A DNA stretch of 64,000 nucleotides from DAHUXT01 sp036273675 (lineage in GTDB: Bacteria; Chloroflexota; Ktedonobacteria; Ktedonobacterales; JADMIN01), in the NCBI GenBank assembly GCA_036273675.1, contig DASUHD010000088.1:62001-126000 (forward strand). The letters run 5' to 3'. The notes beneath the pieces were generated by a model, which saw only the letters and a list, made by a program, of their open reading frames with translations, did no database searches and was not told where the DNA came from. Positions within the stretch are counted from its first letter, which is position 1; each line of letters opens with the position of its first letter. This document shows positions 33,504 to 42,031 of this stretch, one piece after another. Both the position numbers and the translations under genes were made by a program.

Positions 33504-33558
33504 GCCACGCGCACCGCAGTGCGGAGCCCGCGCCAAGCGGGCGTAGTGGCAGCGGCCC
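33504..33558 (+). repeat. GGAG stem-loop element B
   Basis: Outer stem GCCAC / GTGGC, hairpin GCAC-cgca-GTGC, GGAG, hairpin CCCGC-gccaa-GCGGG, then the tail AGCGGCCC identical to that of element A. A competing stem (CGTGGC/GCCACG) overlaps its 5' side. It lies between the hutI start and enoyl-CoA hydratase-like stop regions. Confidence 0.6.
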
Positions 33559-33623
33559 AATGGGCACGGGTAATCCAGGAACCAGTGTATTCGTATGCTA
33601 TCAGTGAGGACAGATCGGCCAGG

Positions 33624-33661
33624 GTTAGCCGCGGCATTCATGCCGCGAGGTGGGCCAGCCA
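33624..33661 (+). repeat. MITE-like repeat, copy 5 (core only)
   Basis: GTTAGCCGCGGCATTCATG followed by CCGCGAGGTGGGCC. Only the palindromic core and a few flanking bases remain. Confidence 0.6.
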
Positions 33662-33714
33662 CTAACATCACCCGTCGTAGACCAACCCTGGGCTGCTCGA
33701 CGCAACCGAATCGC

Positions 33715-34491
33715 TTATCTCCCCACCCAGGCGGGCTGGCGCTTGTCGAGGAAGGCGCACATACCCTCCTGCGCGTCGGCGGCCATCGCGTTCATGCTCA
33801 TCACCTCTTTGGCGTAGGCGTAGGCTTTGGGCTGATCGAGGTCGATCTGCGTATAGAATGCCTGTTTGCCCAGCGCCACGGTGAGCGAGCTGGCGCTGGC
33901 TATCGAGAGAGCGAGGTCGCGGGTGGCGCTCTCCAGGTCATCGGCGGAGACGACCGTGTTCACCAGCCCCCAGTCGGCGGCGGTCTCGGCAGAGATGAGC
34001 TTGCCCGTCATCAGCATCTGAAGCGCGCGCTTGCGTCCGATGGCGCGGCTGAGGGCGACCATGGGCGTCGTGCAGAACAGGCCGATCTTGACGCCTGGCG
34101 TGCCAAACGTAGCCTCCTCGGCGGCGACGGCAAGATCGCAGGTGGCGACAAGCTGGCACCCGGCGGCGGTGGCGATACGGTGAACGCGGGCAATTACCGG
34201 CTGCGGAATGGCCTGGATGGTCTCCATCAGCTCGGTACACAAATCGAAGACGGCGCGATAGCGGTTGATGTCGCCATCCACCAACTCGCGCAGATCATGC
34301 CCGGCGGAGAACGCGGGTCCGTTGGCCGCCAGCACAATCGCGCGCACATCAGGCTCGGCGCTCAGGGAGTGCAGGGCGTCGTTCAATTCGCGCATCATCT
34401 CGCTGGAAAGGGCGTTGCGTTTCTCAGGCCGGTTCATGGTGATGGTGGCGACGGGCGCGTCGCGCTCGATGAGAATGGAGTCATACGTCAT
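33715..34491 (-). CDS. Enoyl-CoA hydratase/isomerase family protein, ECHDC3-like, 258 aa
   Basis: Crotonase fold. The CoA/oxyanion-hole stretch is GPAFSAGHDLREL, and the second oxyanion segment is RVHRIATAAGCQLVATCDLAVAAEEATFGTPGVKIGLFCTTP. The GHDL and GLFC.TP pattern resembles the ECHDC3-like branch rather than beta-oxidation hydratases, so the hydratase Glu pair may be absent and the activity is uncertain. AAGGAG is 9 bases before the ATG. It lies 62 bp upstream (on the opposite strand sense, downstream) from coaD, with no other fatty-acid genes around. Confidence 0.82.
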   Translation of the reverse strand: MTYDSILIERDAPVATITMNRPEKRNALSSEMMRELNDALHSLSAEPDVRAIVLAANGPAFSAGHDLRELVDGDINRYRAVFDLCTELMETIQAIPQPVIARVHRIATAAGCQLVATCDLAVAAEEATFGTPGVKIGLFCTTPMVALSRAIGRKRALQMLMTGKLISAETAADWGLVNTVVSADDLESATRDLALSIASASSLTVALGKQAFYTQIDLDQPKAYAYAKEVMSMNAMAADAQEGMCAFLDKRQPAWVGR

Positions 34492-34553
34492 TGTAGATGC
34501 TCCTTGCGGAATGCTTTCCGACCGCTGGTATCGATGCTTGCTACGGCGGACGG

Positions 34554-35078
34554 CTAGCGGTTGCTGAACTTCTGCTTCAAGGCGTCGGCAACCTTGGCGG
34601 TGACGATGCCATCGAGATCGCCGCCAAGCAGGGCAACCTCTTTGAGCAGTGTGGCGCTGACGAAGAGATAGCGCAGGTCCGTGATGATCATCAGCGTCTC
34701 GATCTCTGGCGCGAGCTTGCGGTTCATGAGCGCCTGTTGGAATTCTAGCTCGAAATCAGTGACGGCGCGCAATCCGCGCACGATGGCCTGGGCGCCGATG
34801 GTACGGGCGTAGTCAATGACCAAGCCTTCAAACGGCTCGACCCGGACGTTCGTCAGTCCTTCCTCGGCGACCGTCTCGCGCCAGAGTTGCACGCGCTCGT
34901 CGGTGGTGAAGAGCAGCTTCTTGTTTGGCGTCGAATAGACCGCGATCACTAGCTCATCCACCACGCGTGCGGCACGCTTGGCGATATCGAGATGCCCCCG
35001 GTGAACGGGATCGAAGCTGCCGGGATAGACCGCTACGAGGCGCTTATCCTCGCCCATCGTGGCCCGACTCTGCGCCAT
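34554..35078 (-). CDS. coaD: Phosphopantetheine adenylyltransferase, 174 aa
   Basis: Penultimate step of CoA biosynthesis: 4'-phosphopantetheine + ATP to dephospho-CoA. Signatures: AVYPGSFDPVHRGHLDI (T/SxGH nucleotidyltransferase motif), IVRGLRAVTDFELEFQ and FVSATLLKEVALLGGDL. The core starts at GEDKRLVAVYPG; in-frame starts exist at 35150, 35108, 35078 and 35057. I choose 35078 because AGGG stands a few bases upstream, but the choice is weak. The family is about 160 aa long. Confidence 0.9.
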   Translation of the reverse strand: MAQSRATMGEDKRLVAVYPGSFDPVHRGHLDIAKRAARVVDELVIAVYSTPNKKLLFTTDERVQLWRETVAEEGLTNVRVEPFEGLVIDYARTIGAQAIVRGLRAVTDFELEFQQALMNRKLAPEIETLMIITDLRYLFVSATLLKEVALLGGDLDGIVTAKVADALKQKFSNR

Positions 35079-35228
35079 GCCGCCCTGACTCGCGTCATCT
35101 CGTTGCATCGCTCGCTCACTTTCACTGCGGGCCACTCTGTCAACACGCACGATACGCGCATTGTAGCTGGCTTTATCGGGCGCTGTCTATATGAGATGCG
35201 GTCTTGATACCGCTAAGAAGCGAAAAAG

Positions 35229-35270
35229 CAAACATCCCTCCTCCGAGTGGCGGGAGAAGGGATGTAAGTA
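35229..35270 (-). terminator. Intrinsic terminator after the NYN-domain gene
   Basis: On the minus strand ACATCCCTTCTCCCGCC ... GGAGGAGGGATGT forms a long hairpin, followed by TTTGCTTTTTCGC. It stands 24 bp after the NYN-gene stop. Confidence 0.8.
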
Positions 35271-35293
35271 TATGCGCGGACGCCAGGTAGGCG

Positions 35294-37471
35294 CTACACG
35301 CGAATCTCGTCCACCTGCGAGAGATTGATGAAGAGGTCGCAGCTCTGCCGCAAGATCATCGCGGCGGCGTCATCGAAGGCGGCCACCTCCACGCGCACCC
35401 CATGATCCGAGCAGTATTCCAGCAGCGGCAGGAAATCGCTATCGCCGCTGACCAGAACGACGGTGTCAATCGCGTCGGCATCCACCATGCGCACGATATC
35501 CATGCAGAGATCGAGGTCCATATCGGCCTTACGCGCGCCGCTGGCAAACGTCTTGTAATTCTTGGTCGTGATGCGATAGCCCACGCCCTTCACCGCCGAG
35601 AGGAAAGTCTGCTCGGCGTGTGGGTCGGGATTGGTCGGCGCATAGGCGTGCGCGCGAATCAGGCGGCGGTTGGCGCGCAGGAAATCGAGCAGACGCCCGA
35701 AGTCAATGTTCATGCGCTGGCTGCGCGCTGAGTAGAGCAGGTTGGCAACATCGACGAAGACGCCAATGCGCTCGGTCGAAGGGAACGCTGGCAGCGCCAC
35801 CGTCATGCTCGGCGGATACTGTTGGCGGCGCAGCTCATTGAGCAGCCGGTCGGTCTGTTGTGTAATGGCGCTGGTGATGATCGTCCCCAGCTGGTTGGCC
35901 GACATCGGCACGTCGCTACTGCGCTCGCCCCGGCGGATGCGCGGCAGCGGCTCATGCAGCGGGCTGGCCACGCCAGACGACTGCGGGCCAAAGCCATGCG
36001 CGAAGGATGGCTCCGGCGAGCCAAACGGACTCGCGGACTCCTGCATATGATGCTGCGCGGTTGACATATCCCATGACGTCTCCGCGTTGCGTGCGGCAGG
36101 AGCCAACGGCGCTGATGGCGCTGATGGCGCTGATGGCGCTGATGGCGCTGATGGCGTTTTTGATCGTGATGGCGTCACCGAGCGAGAACCGCGTCCGCGC
36201 ACAGCGGGTGTATAGGGACCGTAGCCCGATTCCTCAAAGCTCTCCGGGGTCGGCTGGTACCCGTTGTTGCCGCTCTCGTGATCGCGCGCGTAGGTCACCC
36301 GTGTCTCAGGCGCGGCATAGGGCGCGGGCAGTCGGCTTGCTGAAGGGCTCTGATGGTCGTCGACTTCGCTTTCGCCCGATTCGACATCCTGGCCATGGCC
36401 GCGACGGCCTCGGCGACGGCGACGGCGAGAGGCGCTCTCGCGCTCGCTCTGATCGGCTTCTTCAGCAGCCACTTCAGTCGCCGCCGCAGGTTCCTCGGCA
36501 GGCTCCTCGGCAGGTTCCTCGGTCGCTGCCGCATCGATCACCTCTGGTATTTCAGCGGCCTCGGGCGCTTCAACGACAAGAGCCGATCCGTCCGTTGCGG
36601 CGGCTTCCGCTTCGGTGACTGGCTCGGCCTGCACTGTGACCTCATCTGCTGGCGCCAATTCCGATGTAGCGGGCGCCTGTGCGGGCGTCATCAGCGTCGG
36701 CGGTGTGGCGCGCCAGCCACTGAGGCGCTCCGGGCGAACAGTCGCTGACTCAGCGGTGGCTGATCCGCGCTGGCGGTCGAAGCGATAGCGGCGCGGCGCG
36801 GGCGCTGCCGCCTCATCGGTGGCAGATGGCTGTTCTTCGGCGCCGGGCGCGGGCGCGCTCTCCTCGGTGGCCTGGCGCTCGCTGGCCTGCGACAGCGCGT
36901 CCAGGTGCGCAAAGATCGCGGCGTCCAACGGCAAAAGCTCAGGGACAGGCAGCGATGTCTCAGGCGAACTCTCAACCTCCGCTGGCCCGGCCAACTCAGT
37001 TGGCTCTGTGGCCGACGTGACTGGCACGAGTTGAATGTCTGGAACCTCGGCTTTGCCGTTGCGGCGACGATTGCTCCCGCCGCGTCGTCCACGTGTTGTT
37101 GCGCGCTTGGGCGTCTCAGTTGTTGGCGCTGTTGCTGTTGCTGGCGCTGTTGCCGCCTCCGTGGCAGCCGTTTCAGTCGCTACCGGCGCCTCGGCGACGG
37201 CGACTGCCTCTGGCGCACCCTGTTGTTCTTGCGCGCCGTTCGTATCTTTCGTATCGTGTGTACCCTTTGCGGGCTTAGCCGCTTTCGTCGTCTTTGCCTC
37301 GTTCGCGTCTTGCGTTTCTTTGGGCTGACGGCTGCGATTGGGGGTATGTCGGCGACGCTGTGGCCGCGAGGAGGCGGCCTTTCCGGTCGTGTCAGCGCCC
37401 ACGTCGGCTGCTGATGTGCCATCGGTGGACCCAGGCGCCTGTGCGGCGGGGTCGTGTTGATCTTGAGTCAT
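35294..37471 (-). CDS. NYN (LabA/DUF88-like) RNase domain protein with a long disordered N-terminus, 725 aa
   Basis: The last 170 residues form a NYN/PIN-like nuclease domain: IGVFVDVANLLYSAR (first Asp), KADMDLDLCMDIVRM and TVVLVSGDSDFLPLLEYC (Asp cluster), which is the LabA/DUF88 acidic set. The first 540 residues are disordered, rich in Ala, Glu, Pro and Thr, with Arg-rich patches (RRRRRRGRRGHG at about 350) and a tandem 'APSAPS' repeat. Arg-rich disordered arms are seen in RNase E-like scaffolds. A role in RNA turnover or processing is an inference. The gene follows the lipid locus on the same strand 380 bp later. Confidence 0.8.
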   Translation of the reverse strand: MTQDQHDPAAQAPGSTDGTSAADVGADTTGKAASSRPQRRRHTPNRSRQPKETQDANEAKTTKAAKPAKGTHDTKDTNGAQEQQGAPEAVAVAEAPVATETAATEAATAPATATAPTTETPKRATTRGRRGGSNRRRNGKAEVPDIQLVPVTSATEPTELAGPAEVESSPETSLPVPELLPLDAAIFAHLDALSQASERQATEESAPAPGAEEQPSATDEAAAPAPRRYRFDRQRGSATAESATVRPERLSGWRATPPTLMTPAQAPATSELAPADEVTVQAEPVTEAEAAATDGSALVVEAPEAAEIPEVIDAAATEEPAEEPAEEPAAATEVAAEEADQSERESASRRRRRRGRRGHGQDVESGESEVDDHQSPSASRLPAPYAAPETRVTYARDHESGNNGYQPTPESFEESGYGPYTPAVRGRGSRSVTPSRSKTPSAPSAPSAPSAPSAPLAPAARNAETSWDMSTAQHHMQESASPFGSPEPSFAHGFGPQSSGVASPLHEPLPRIRRGERSSDVPMSANQLGTIITSAITQQTDRLLNELRRQQYPPSMTVALPAFPSTERIGVFVDVANLLYSARSQRMNIDFGRLLDFLRANRRLIRAHAYAPTNPDPHAEQTFLSAVKGVGYRITTKNYKTFASGARKADMDLDLCMDIVRMVDADAIDTVVLVSGDSDFLPLLEYCSDHGVRVEVAAFDDAAAMILRQSCDLFINLSQVDEIRV
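36108..36152. repeat. 9-bp coding tandem repeat GGCGCTGAT x 5
   Basis: Perfect 9-bp units inside the NYN-domain gene, encoding repeated APS/SAP tripeptides on the minus strand. Copy-number changes keep the frame. Confidence 0.9.
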
Positions 37472-37851
37472 GTTTTCTCCCGATTCTGCCGCGAGCAGGG
37501 GCGCAGAGCGGTGTGGCGGGGAGGCTGCTGATGTGTGACCCAGATATGTCTAACGCTACGAGGAAGCTCTGGCGCGCTGTGCATGACGTCTGTTGACTGT
37601 GCTAATTCAGCGCCGCGGCAGGAAGCTATCTCCTCAGTCGTGTAATACTCATTCCTGGCCAACCCAACCCAACCTCAACCCTCACCCACTACCCTTCCGG
37701 CATCCCGCCATCCCTGGCGAGAGCGCAACCCTGTGCGGGTTTGATTTCTTTCTCTGTCTGTGCGCCGCCGGAGCAGCACGCCAGAAACGATTTCGGAGCG
37801 CTCTTTCAACCGCATGTCTACGATCTACGAGCCATGCCCCGAAGTCTGTGA
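37472..37851. other. 380-bp spacer between the phosphatidyltransferase and NYN genes
   Basis: No supported gene. It is Pro/Thr-codon-like low complexity around 37665-37700 (runs of CCCAACC/CCTCACCC). The NYN-gene promoter should be here, but I see no good -35/-10. Confidence 0.5.
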
Positions 37852-38538
37852 TCAATGATTCGCGGTATCCGCGTGCTCAGGAAGCCTGCCGTTGCTGCGC
37901 GCGGGCGAGCCGTTCGGCGCTTTGGATGACGGTTGCGCTGACCGCGAAAGCTTCAGCCAGACCGCGACGATCCGCTGCACCGAGGTAAACACACTCGTCA
38001 CCGCAAGCAAGAGCAACGTCCAGATGAGCCAGTTCTCGGCTCCCACGATAAGTCCCACCGCCAGCACCAGCACGCGCTCTGGCCGGGCCATCAGGCCGCT
38101 TTTCATTTCCAGGCCCAGACCCTCTGCCCGCGCGCGCGCATAGCTGACCATCAGCGACCCCAGACCAGCGATATACGCCAGGGCCAGAGTCCATGCCTGT
38201 TCCGTTGATGGTGGCAGGCTGTTCACATAGAGGATGACGCCGAGAATGATAATGCCCTCGGAGTAGCGGTCCAGGGTCGAATCGAAGAAGGCGCCAAAGG
38301 TCGTCTTCTGATTGCGCACCCGCGCCAGCGCCCCATCCACCATGTCAAACATTCCAGCGAACAGCAGCATCACACCGCCCAGGCGCAATGACCCCATCGC
38401 CAGAATCGCCGCCGTGATCGCGTTGAGCACCAACCCAAGCACAGTGGCCATGTTGGGCGTCATGCCTATTGCCGCCAGCGGCCTCACCACCATCTCGGCG
38501 ATGTGACGCGCGGTCCGTTGTATGGCTGGCCCAAACAT
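37852..38538 (-). CDS. CDP-alcohol phosphatidyltransferase, probable phosphatidylinositol-phosphate synthase, 228 aa
   Basis: Integral membrane enzyme with about six TM segments. The catalytic motif D-x2-DG-x2-AR-x8-G-x3-D-x3-D is complete in MFDMVDGALARVRNQKT, continuing to GAFFDSTLDR (about residues 67-95). The family joins CDP-diacylglycerol to an alcohol; with ino1 in the same gene run, the most likely acceptor is inositol-1-phosphate (PgsA1-type). It lies downstream of a PimA-like gene on the same strand, as in the actinobacterial pgsA-patA-pimA cluster but in different order. The substrate is inferred from context, not from the motif. Confidence 0.82.
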   Translation of the reverse strand: MFGPAIQRTARHIAEMVVRPLAAIGMTPNMATVLGLVLNAITAAILAMGSLRLGGVMLLFAGMFDMVDGALARVRNQKTTFGAFFDSTLDRYSEGIIILGVILYVNSLPPSTEQAWTLALAYIAGLGSLMVSYARARAEGLGLEMKSGLMARPERVLVLAVGLIVGAENWLIWTLLLLAVTSVFTSVQRIVAVWLKLSRSAQPSSKAPNGSPARSNGRLPEHADTANH

Positions 38539-38680
38539 ACCTACATGCTCCTCGTTGGATGCCGCTTCTATTGTATCATCCCTGCCCTACAAGGTGGGAA
38601 TCCAGGGACTCGCTTCCCAGAGCGAACGTGAGCCGCGAAAAGATGCGCGAATGGCCCATCAGGCCCAGTCTATACAAGTC

Positions 38681-39892
38681 CTACTCGAACGCCTGCATAG
38701 CCGCGGCGGGCTTGCGCGCGATCTGGCGTCCCCAGACGGCAGCGTGCTCCGCGCGGAGCTCATGGTAATAGTCGAGCACCTGATCGGCGATATGCTCCCA
38801 GCCAAATTCCCTGGCGCGCTCGCGGGCCGCCACAGCCAGCCGTCTGCGTTCGTTCTCATCATCCAGCAGATGACAGACTGCCCAGGCCAACTGCTCGTGA
38901 TTCTTGGGAGCCACCAGCAGCCCATCCCGCTGATTGCGAATCACCGAGCGGAAGCCGGGAATATCCGACGCTACGACTGCCCGGCCCGAGGCCATAGCCT
39001 CCAGCAAGACGATACCCTGGCTCTCGCCGCCCGTATTCGGCGCGCAGAAGACATCCGCTGTGGCATAGAGCGATGGGAGCTGTTCCGCCGGGACGCGCCC
39101 CAGGAAGATGACATCGCGCCATCCCGCCTGGGCAGCGTACGTCTGGAAGCCAACCCGTTGCGGCCCATCGCCGCCGATCAGAAAGCGCGTGTTGGGATAG
39201 TGCTGGCGGATGATGGGAATCGCGCGCAGCAGATACTTCAGCCCCTTGCGCTGCTCCAGCCGCCCCAGAAAGACGATGTTGAAGCGATCATCGCCGGATT
39301 GTGTGTATTGAGCGAGCGGCGCGACTCCTTCGTTGAAACGCCCCAGATCGACGCCGTTGGGAATGATGCGATACTCGCCTGGGAAGAAGCGCGAGACGAA
39401 CTCCGCGGCGGCGGGCGAGACGGCGATGCGCCCATGAATCCGTTTGAAATAGCGGCCCAGCAATGGCTTGGCGGAATAGTATGCCCAGTCGCTTGTCGAG
39501 GTCAGGCTGCGGCGCGCCCACGCATGAAAGGTGCCGACGTAGATCGTGTTGGTGATGCCCATCAGGTGGAGCATCGTCAGCGGCAGGGCGGAGGCCAGCG
39601 GCTCGTGCAGATGGAGCACGTCGAACTCCTGCCGTCGCAGAAGCGAGCGAATACGCCCGCGCCAATCGGGGGCAACCGCGACGCGCGCAATCGAGCCGTT
39701 CACCCGGACGGGCGCCGCCCACCCCAGCTTGTAGACGCCATATTCCACCTGCCGGGCGCGCGACCCAGTCGCCGGGGTGAGAATGCGCACAGTGTTCCCC
39801 CGGCTCCGCAACTCGGCGGCCAGGTGAGCGATGTGGTCCTGCACACCCCCTGGATAGCTCCAGTCGTAGGGCGAAACGAGTCCAATCTTCAA
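38681..39892 (-). CDS. GT4 glycosyltransferase, PimA-like phosphatidylinositol mannosyltransferase, 403 aa
   Basis: GT-B enzyme. The N-terminus KIGLVSPYDWSYPGGVQDHI and the donor-site segment VFCAPNTGGESQGIVLLEAMASGRAVVASD closely resemble actinobacterial PimA; GRLEQRKGLKYLL is the phosphate-binding turn. It would transfer mannose from GDP-mannose to phosphatidylinositol on the inner membrane face. The frame is open to 40003, but AGGAAGG spaced 6-7 bases from TTG 39892 (LKIGLV, read M) sets the start. Neighbours: PHP phosphoesterase upstream and phosphatidyltransferase downstream. Confidence 0.85.
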   Translation of the reverse strand: MKIGLVSPYDWSYPGGVQDHIAHLAAELRSRGNTVRILTPATGSRARQVEYGVYKLGWAAPVRVNGSIARVAVAPDWRGRIRSLLRRQEFDVLHLHEPLASALPLTMLHLMGITNTIYVGTFHAWARRSLTSTSDWAYYSAKPLLGRYFKRIHGRIAVSPAAAEFVSRFFPGEYRIIPNGVDLGRFNEGVAPLAQYTQSGDDRFNIVFLGRLEQRKGLKYLLRAIPIIRQHYPNTRFLIGGDGPQRVGFQTYAAQAGWRDVIFLGRVPAEQLPSLYATADVFCAPNTGGESQGIVLLEAMASGRAVVASDIPGFRSVIRNQRDGLLVAPKNHEQLAWAVCHLLDDENERRRLAVAARERAREFGWEHIADQVLDYYHELRAEHAAVWGRQIARKPAAAMQAFE

Positions 39893-40035
39893 CGCGTGCC
39901 TTCCTGTCGGTCCAGTCCATAAAACCGGTTCTGCTCTTCGCTCGCCAGGTCGTGTCACGTCCGGTTCACATCCGATATTGCCAGCTGAGCCGCCAGCCTG
40001 CATGGCTACGATTCAGTTCCTCGTTTTGGTAGCAA

Positions 40036-40959
40036 TTAACGCACCACACTGGCGGATGGGCGCATGCGAGTACTCCGTTCGAGGGCGAATCCGCCGATGC
40101 GCGCGATGGCCGTGCGCCGTGGCTCCGTCTGCTCGAAGGTTGCCCCTCCGCCATACACCATCCGGTGCGAGACGAATGCGACATACTCCCGCGCCTGCCA
40201 GAAGCGCCCCTGTGGCGCGGTCTGACGCAGTTCTACCGCACGCCGGAAGTCTGCGGCGGTATGTCCTGGAAAGATCGTGCGCGCGCAGCCGACCGCCGTC
40301 GTTGTGTGCGCATCGCTACTACCCGTCTCTGCCCAATGATATACCGTCCGCGCAAGTGTCATGGCGATACGCGATGAGCCGATGCCAGCGAAGCTGCCGT
40401 TGAGTGTCTCGATGCCATCGGGATGTACCTCTGGCTGGCGCAGCAGACGATTCATCACCTTGCGCTGGACGCTGTGACGGAAGACGCGATTGAAGGGATG
40501 AGCGATGATAGCAAGGCCGCCCTGCGCATGCACCAGCTCGATGCTGCGCTCGATGCTCAGGTCAGGTGGGACGGCTTTTTCCAGGAAGAGCGCGAGCATA
40601 TGCCCCTCGCGCGTGCTGATCTCCTCGCCGACGATCACCTCGAAGGGATACTTGCGGCGGGCGGCCAGATCGCGCGCGTAGAGCGCTCCCTCGATGGTGT
40701 CGTGGTCGGTGATGGCGATCACGTCGAGTGGGGTATACGTTTCGACGAAGCGCAGCACCTCTTCGACTGATCCGGCGCCGTCACTGTAGTTGGTATGCAT
40801 ATGCACATCGGCCAAGCTCTCGCCCGCACGGCGCTCTGGCGAAACGTCAACGAACTCGTCGCGCTCATAGGTCGCTACCACGGTTTCTTCGTACATATCC
40901 TCGCGCTCGGGATCATTCAATGAGTTGCTGATACGTTCGTTACTTGAGTCGCTCTTCAT
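40036..40959 (-). CDS. PHP-domain phosphoesterase, 307 aa
   Basis: The PHP fold is shown by the metal motifs ADVHMHTNYSDG, VIAITDHDTIEGA, VIVGEEIS, AIIAHPFNRV and ETGSSDAHTTTAVG, the same set as in bacterial PHP-type phosphatases (YciV/RNase AM-like) and the polymerase PHP. A polar 45-residue N-terminus precedes the domain. Start ATG 40959 has a weak ribosome-binding site; the frame extends to 41205 within the upstream gene. It sits between the acyltransferase and the PimA-like gene, so it might dephosphorylate a lipid intermediate; that is inference. It lacks the DNA-polymerase X association. Confidence 0.82.
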   Translation of the reverse strand: MKSDSSNERISNSLNDPEREDMYEETVVATYERDEFVDVSPERRAGESLADVHMHTNYSDGAGSVEEVLRFVETYTPLDVIAITDHDTIEGALYARDLAARRKYPFEVIVGEEISTREGHMLALFLEKAVPPDLSIERSIELVHAQGGLAIIAHPFNRVFRHSVQRKVMNRLLRQPEVHPDGIETLNGSFAGIGSSRIAMTLARTVYHWAETGSSDAHTTTAVGCARTIFPGHTAADFRRAVELRQTAPQGRFWQAREYVAFVSHRMVYGGGATFEQTEPRRTAIARIGGFALERSTRMRPSASVVR

Positions 40960-41014
40960 GACTAGAATCTTTCTCTGCGTCCCCGCTCCGCGCAGCCCAC
41001 GCTGTGCGTGGTCA

Positions 41015-42031
41015 TCATGCAGATGGGACGGCTGTTGATCTCGCTGACTGATTATTCGCTGTTGCGGGCGCCACACGCGCGGCGACCCGCTGTTGTTCGA
41101 TGGCCTCTTGCGTATCACCCGTATCCTCGGTGTCCCAGATGAGCGCCAGCGTCGAAACCCACTGCTCTGGATACATGGTGATGAGCCGCTCGAGCTGCTC
41201 GACATACTTGCCTACCGCCCGCGCGGTAGCTTCTTCGGAACGGGCGCGTGTGGCCGCGTTGCCATCGCCTTCCGAGTCCTTCGGTTCTGGCTGGATATCC
41301 AGCGGAATGACGACTCCATGGGACCGTCCTCGGCCCAGCCGCCAGGAGAATGAGCCAACAATGGGCGCCCCTGTCTTGAGCGCCAGCGCGAATGGCGACG
41401 TTGGCAGACGCGCTGGCTCGCCAAAGAAGGGTACTTCGATACTCGACCCGATAATGTAGCGGTCGGCGGCAACCACCACCAGTTCGTTGCGCTTGAGCGC
41501 CTTCATCATCTCACGGAGCGTCTCGCGACTATCCGCCGGGAAGAGCCGCAAGTTGAAGTGCTCGCGCGTTTTGCAGACCCACTGATAGAGCGCTTCTGGT
41601 TGCATTCGCTCTGCCGGGGTGGTCATGCGGTAGCCGATGGCTCCTAGTCGGGATACGCCATACTCGAAGTTGCCAAAATGGGCGCTGACGACGATGAGTC
41701 CGTTCCCGCGCTCGATGGCCTCGGTGATGAGTTCTTCGCCCTCGGTCGTCCATCCCGCCAGCACCTCTTTCTCGCTGAGATGCGGGCCGCGCAGGAAGTC
41801 GAGATAATTGAGGATCATATGCTCGAAGACACCGCGTGTGGCGCGATGCAGAGCAACCGGATCGCTGACGAGCCTCGGCACGTGGCGCAAGTTGCGCTCG
41901 ACCCGGCGCCGCAGTTGCCCATTAAATGCCCAGATCAACATGCCTATGAAGCGGGCGCCAGGATAGGCCAGCCACATTGGGACGAATGGGACGATAGCTT
42001 CCGCCAGACGGAAGGCGCGCAGTTTAGTCAT
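41015..42031 (-). CDS. LpxL/PatA-like lysophospholipid acyltransferase, 338 aa
   Basis: Membrane-peripheral acyl-CoA (or acyl-ACP) acyltransferase. The HX4(D/E) catalytic motif is seen as SAHFGNFEYG, and the later motif VVAADRYIIGSSIEVPFFG contains the PFFG substrate-site signature. The family includes HtrB/LpxL and the mycobacterial PIM acyltransferase PatA. Its ATG overlaps the last 8 bp of the upstream acyltransferase gene (stop TAA at 42024), implying translational coupling. The C-terminus is Gln/Ala/Ser-rich and unstructured. Confidence 0.85.
   Translation of the reverse strand: MTKLRAFRLAEAIVPFVPMWLAYPGARFIGMLIWAFNGQLRRRVERNLRHVPRLVSDPVALHRATRGVFEHMILNYLDFLRGPHLSEKEVLAGWTTEGEELITEAIERGNGLIVVSAHFGNFEYGVSRLGAIGYRMTTPAERMQPEALYQWVCKTREHFNLRLFPADSRETLREMMKALKRNELVVVAADRYIIGSSIEVPFFGEPARLPTSPFALALKTGAPIVGSFSWRLGRGRSHGVVIPLDIQPEPKDSEGDGNAATRARSEEATARAVGKYVEQLERLITMYPEQWVSTLALIWDTEDTGDTQEAIEQQRVAARVAPATANNQSARSTAVPSA

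Noticed and set aside
37472..37851. Small gene in the spacer (131-aa plus-strand frame at 37593-37988)
   Set aside because: It runs into the phosphatidyltransferase gene on the opposite strand and has no recognisable features.
38522..39922. 466-aa plus-strand frame
   Set aside because: Shadow of the PimA-like gene; composition is Arg/Gln-rich and no motif is present.
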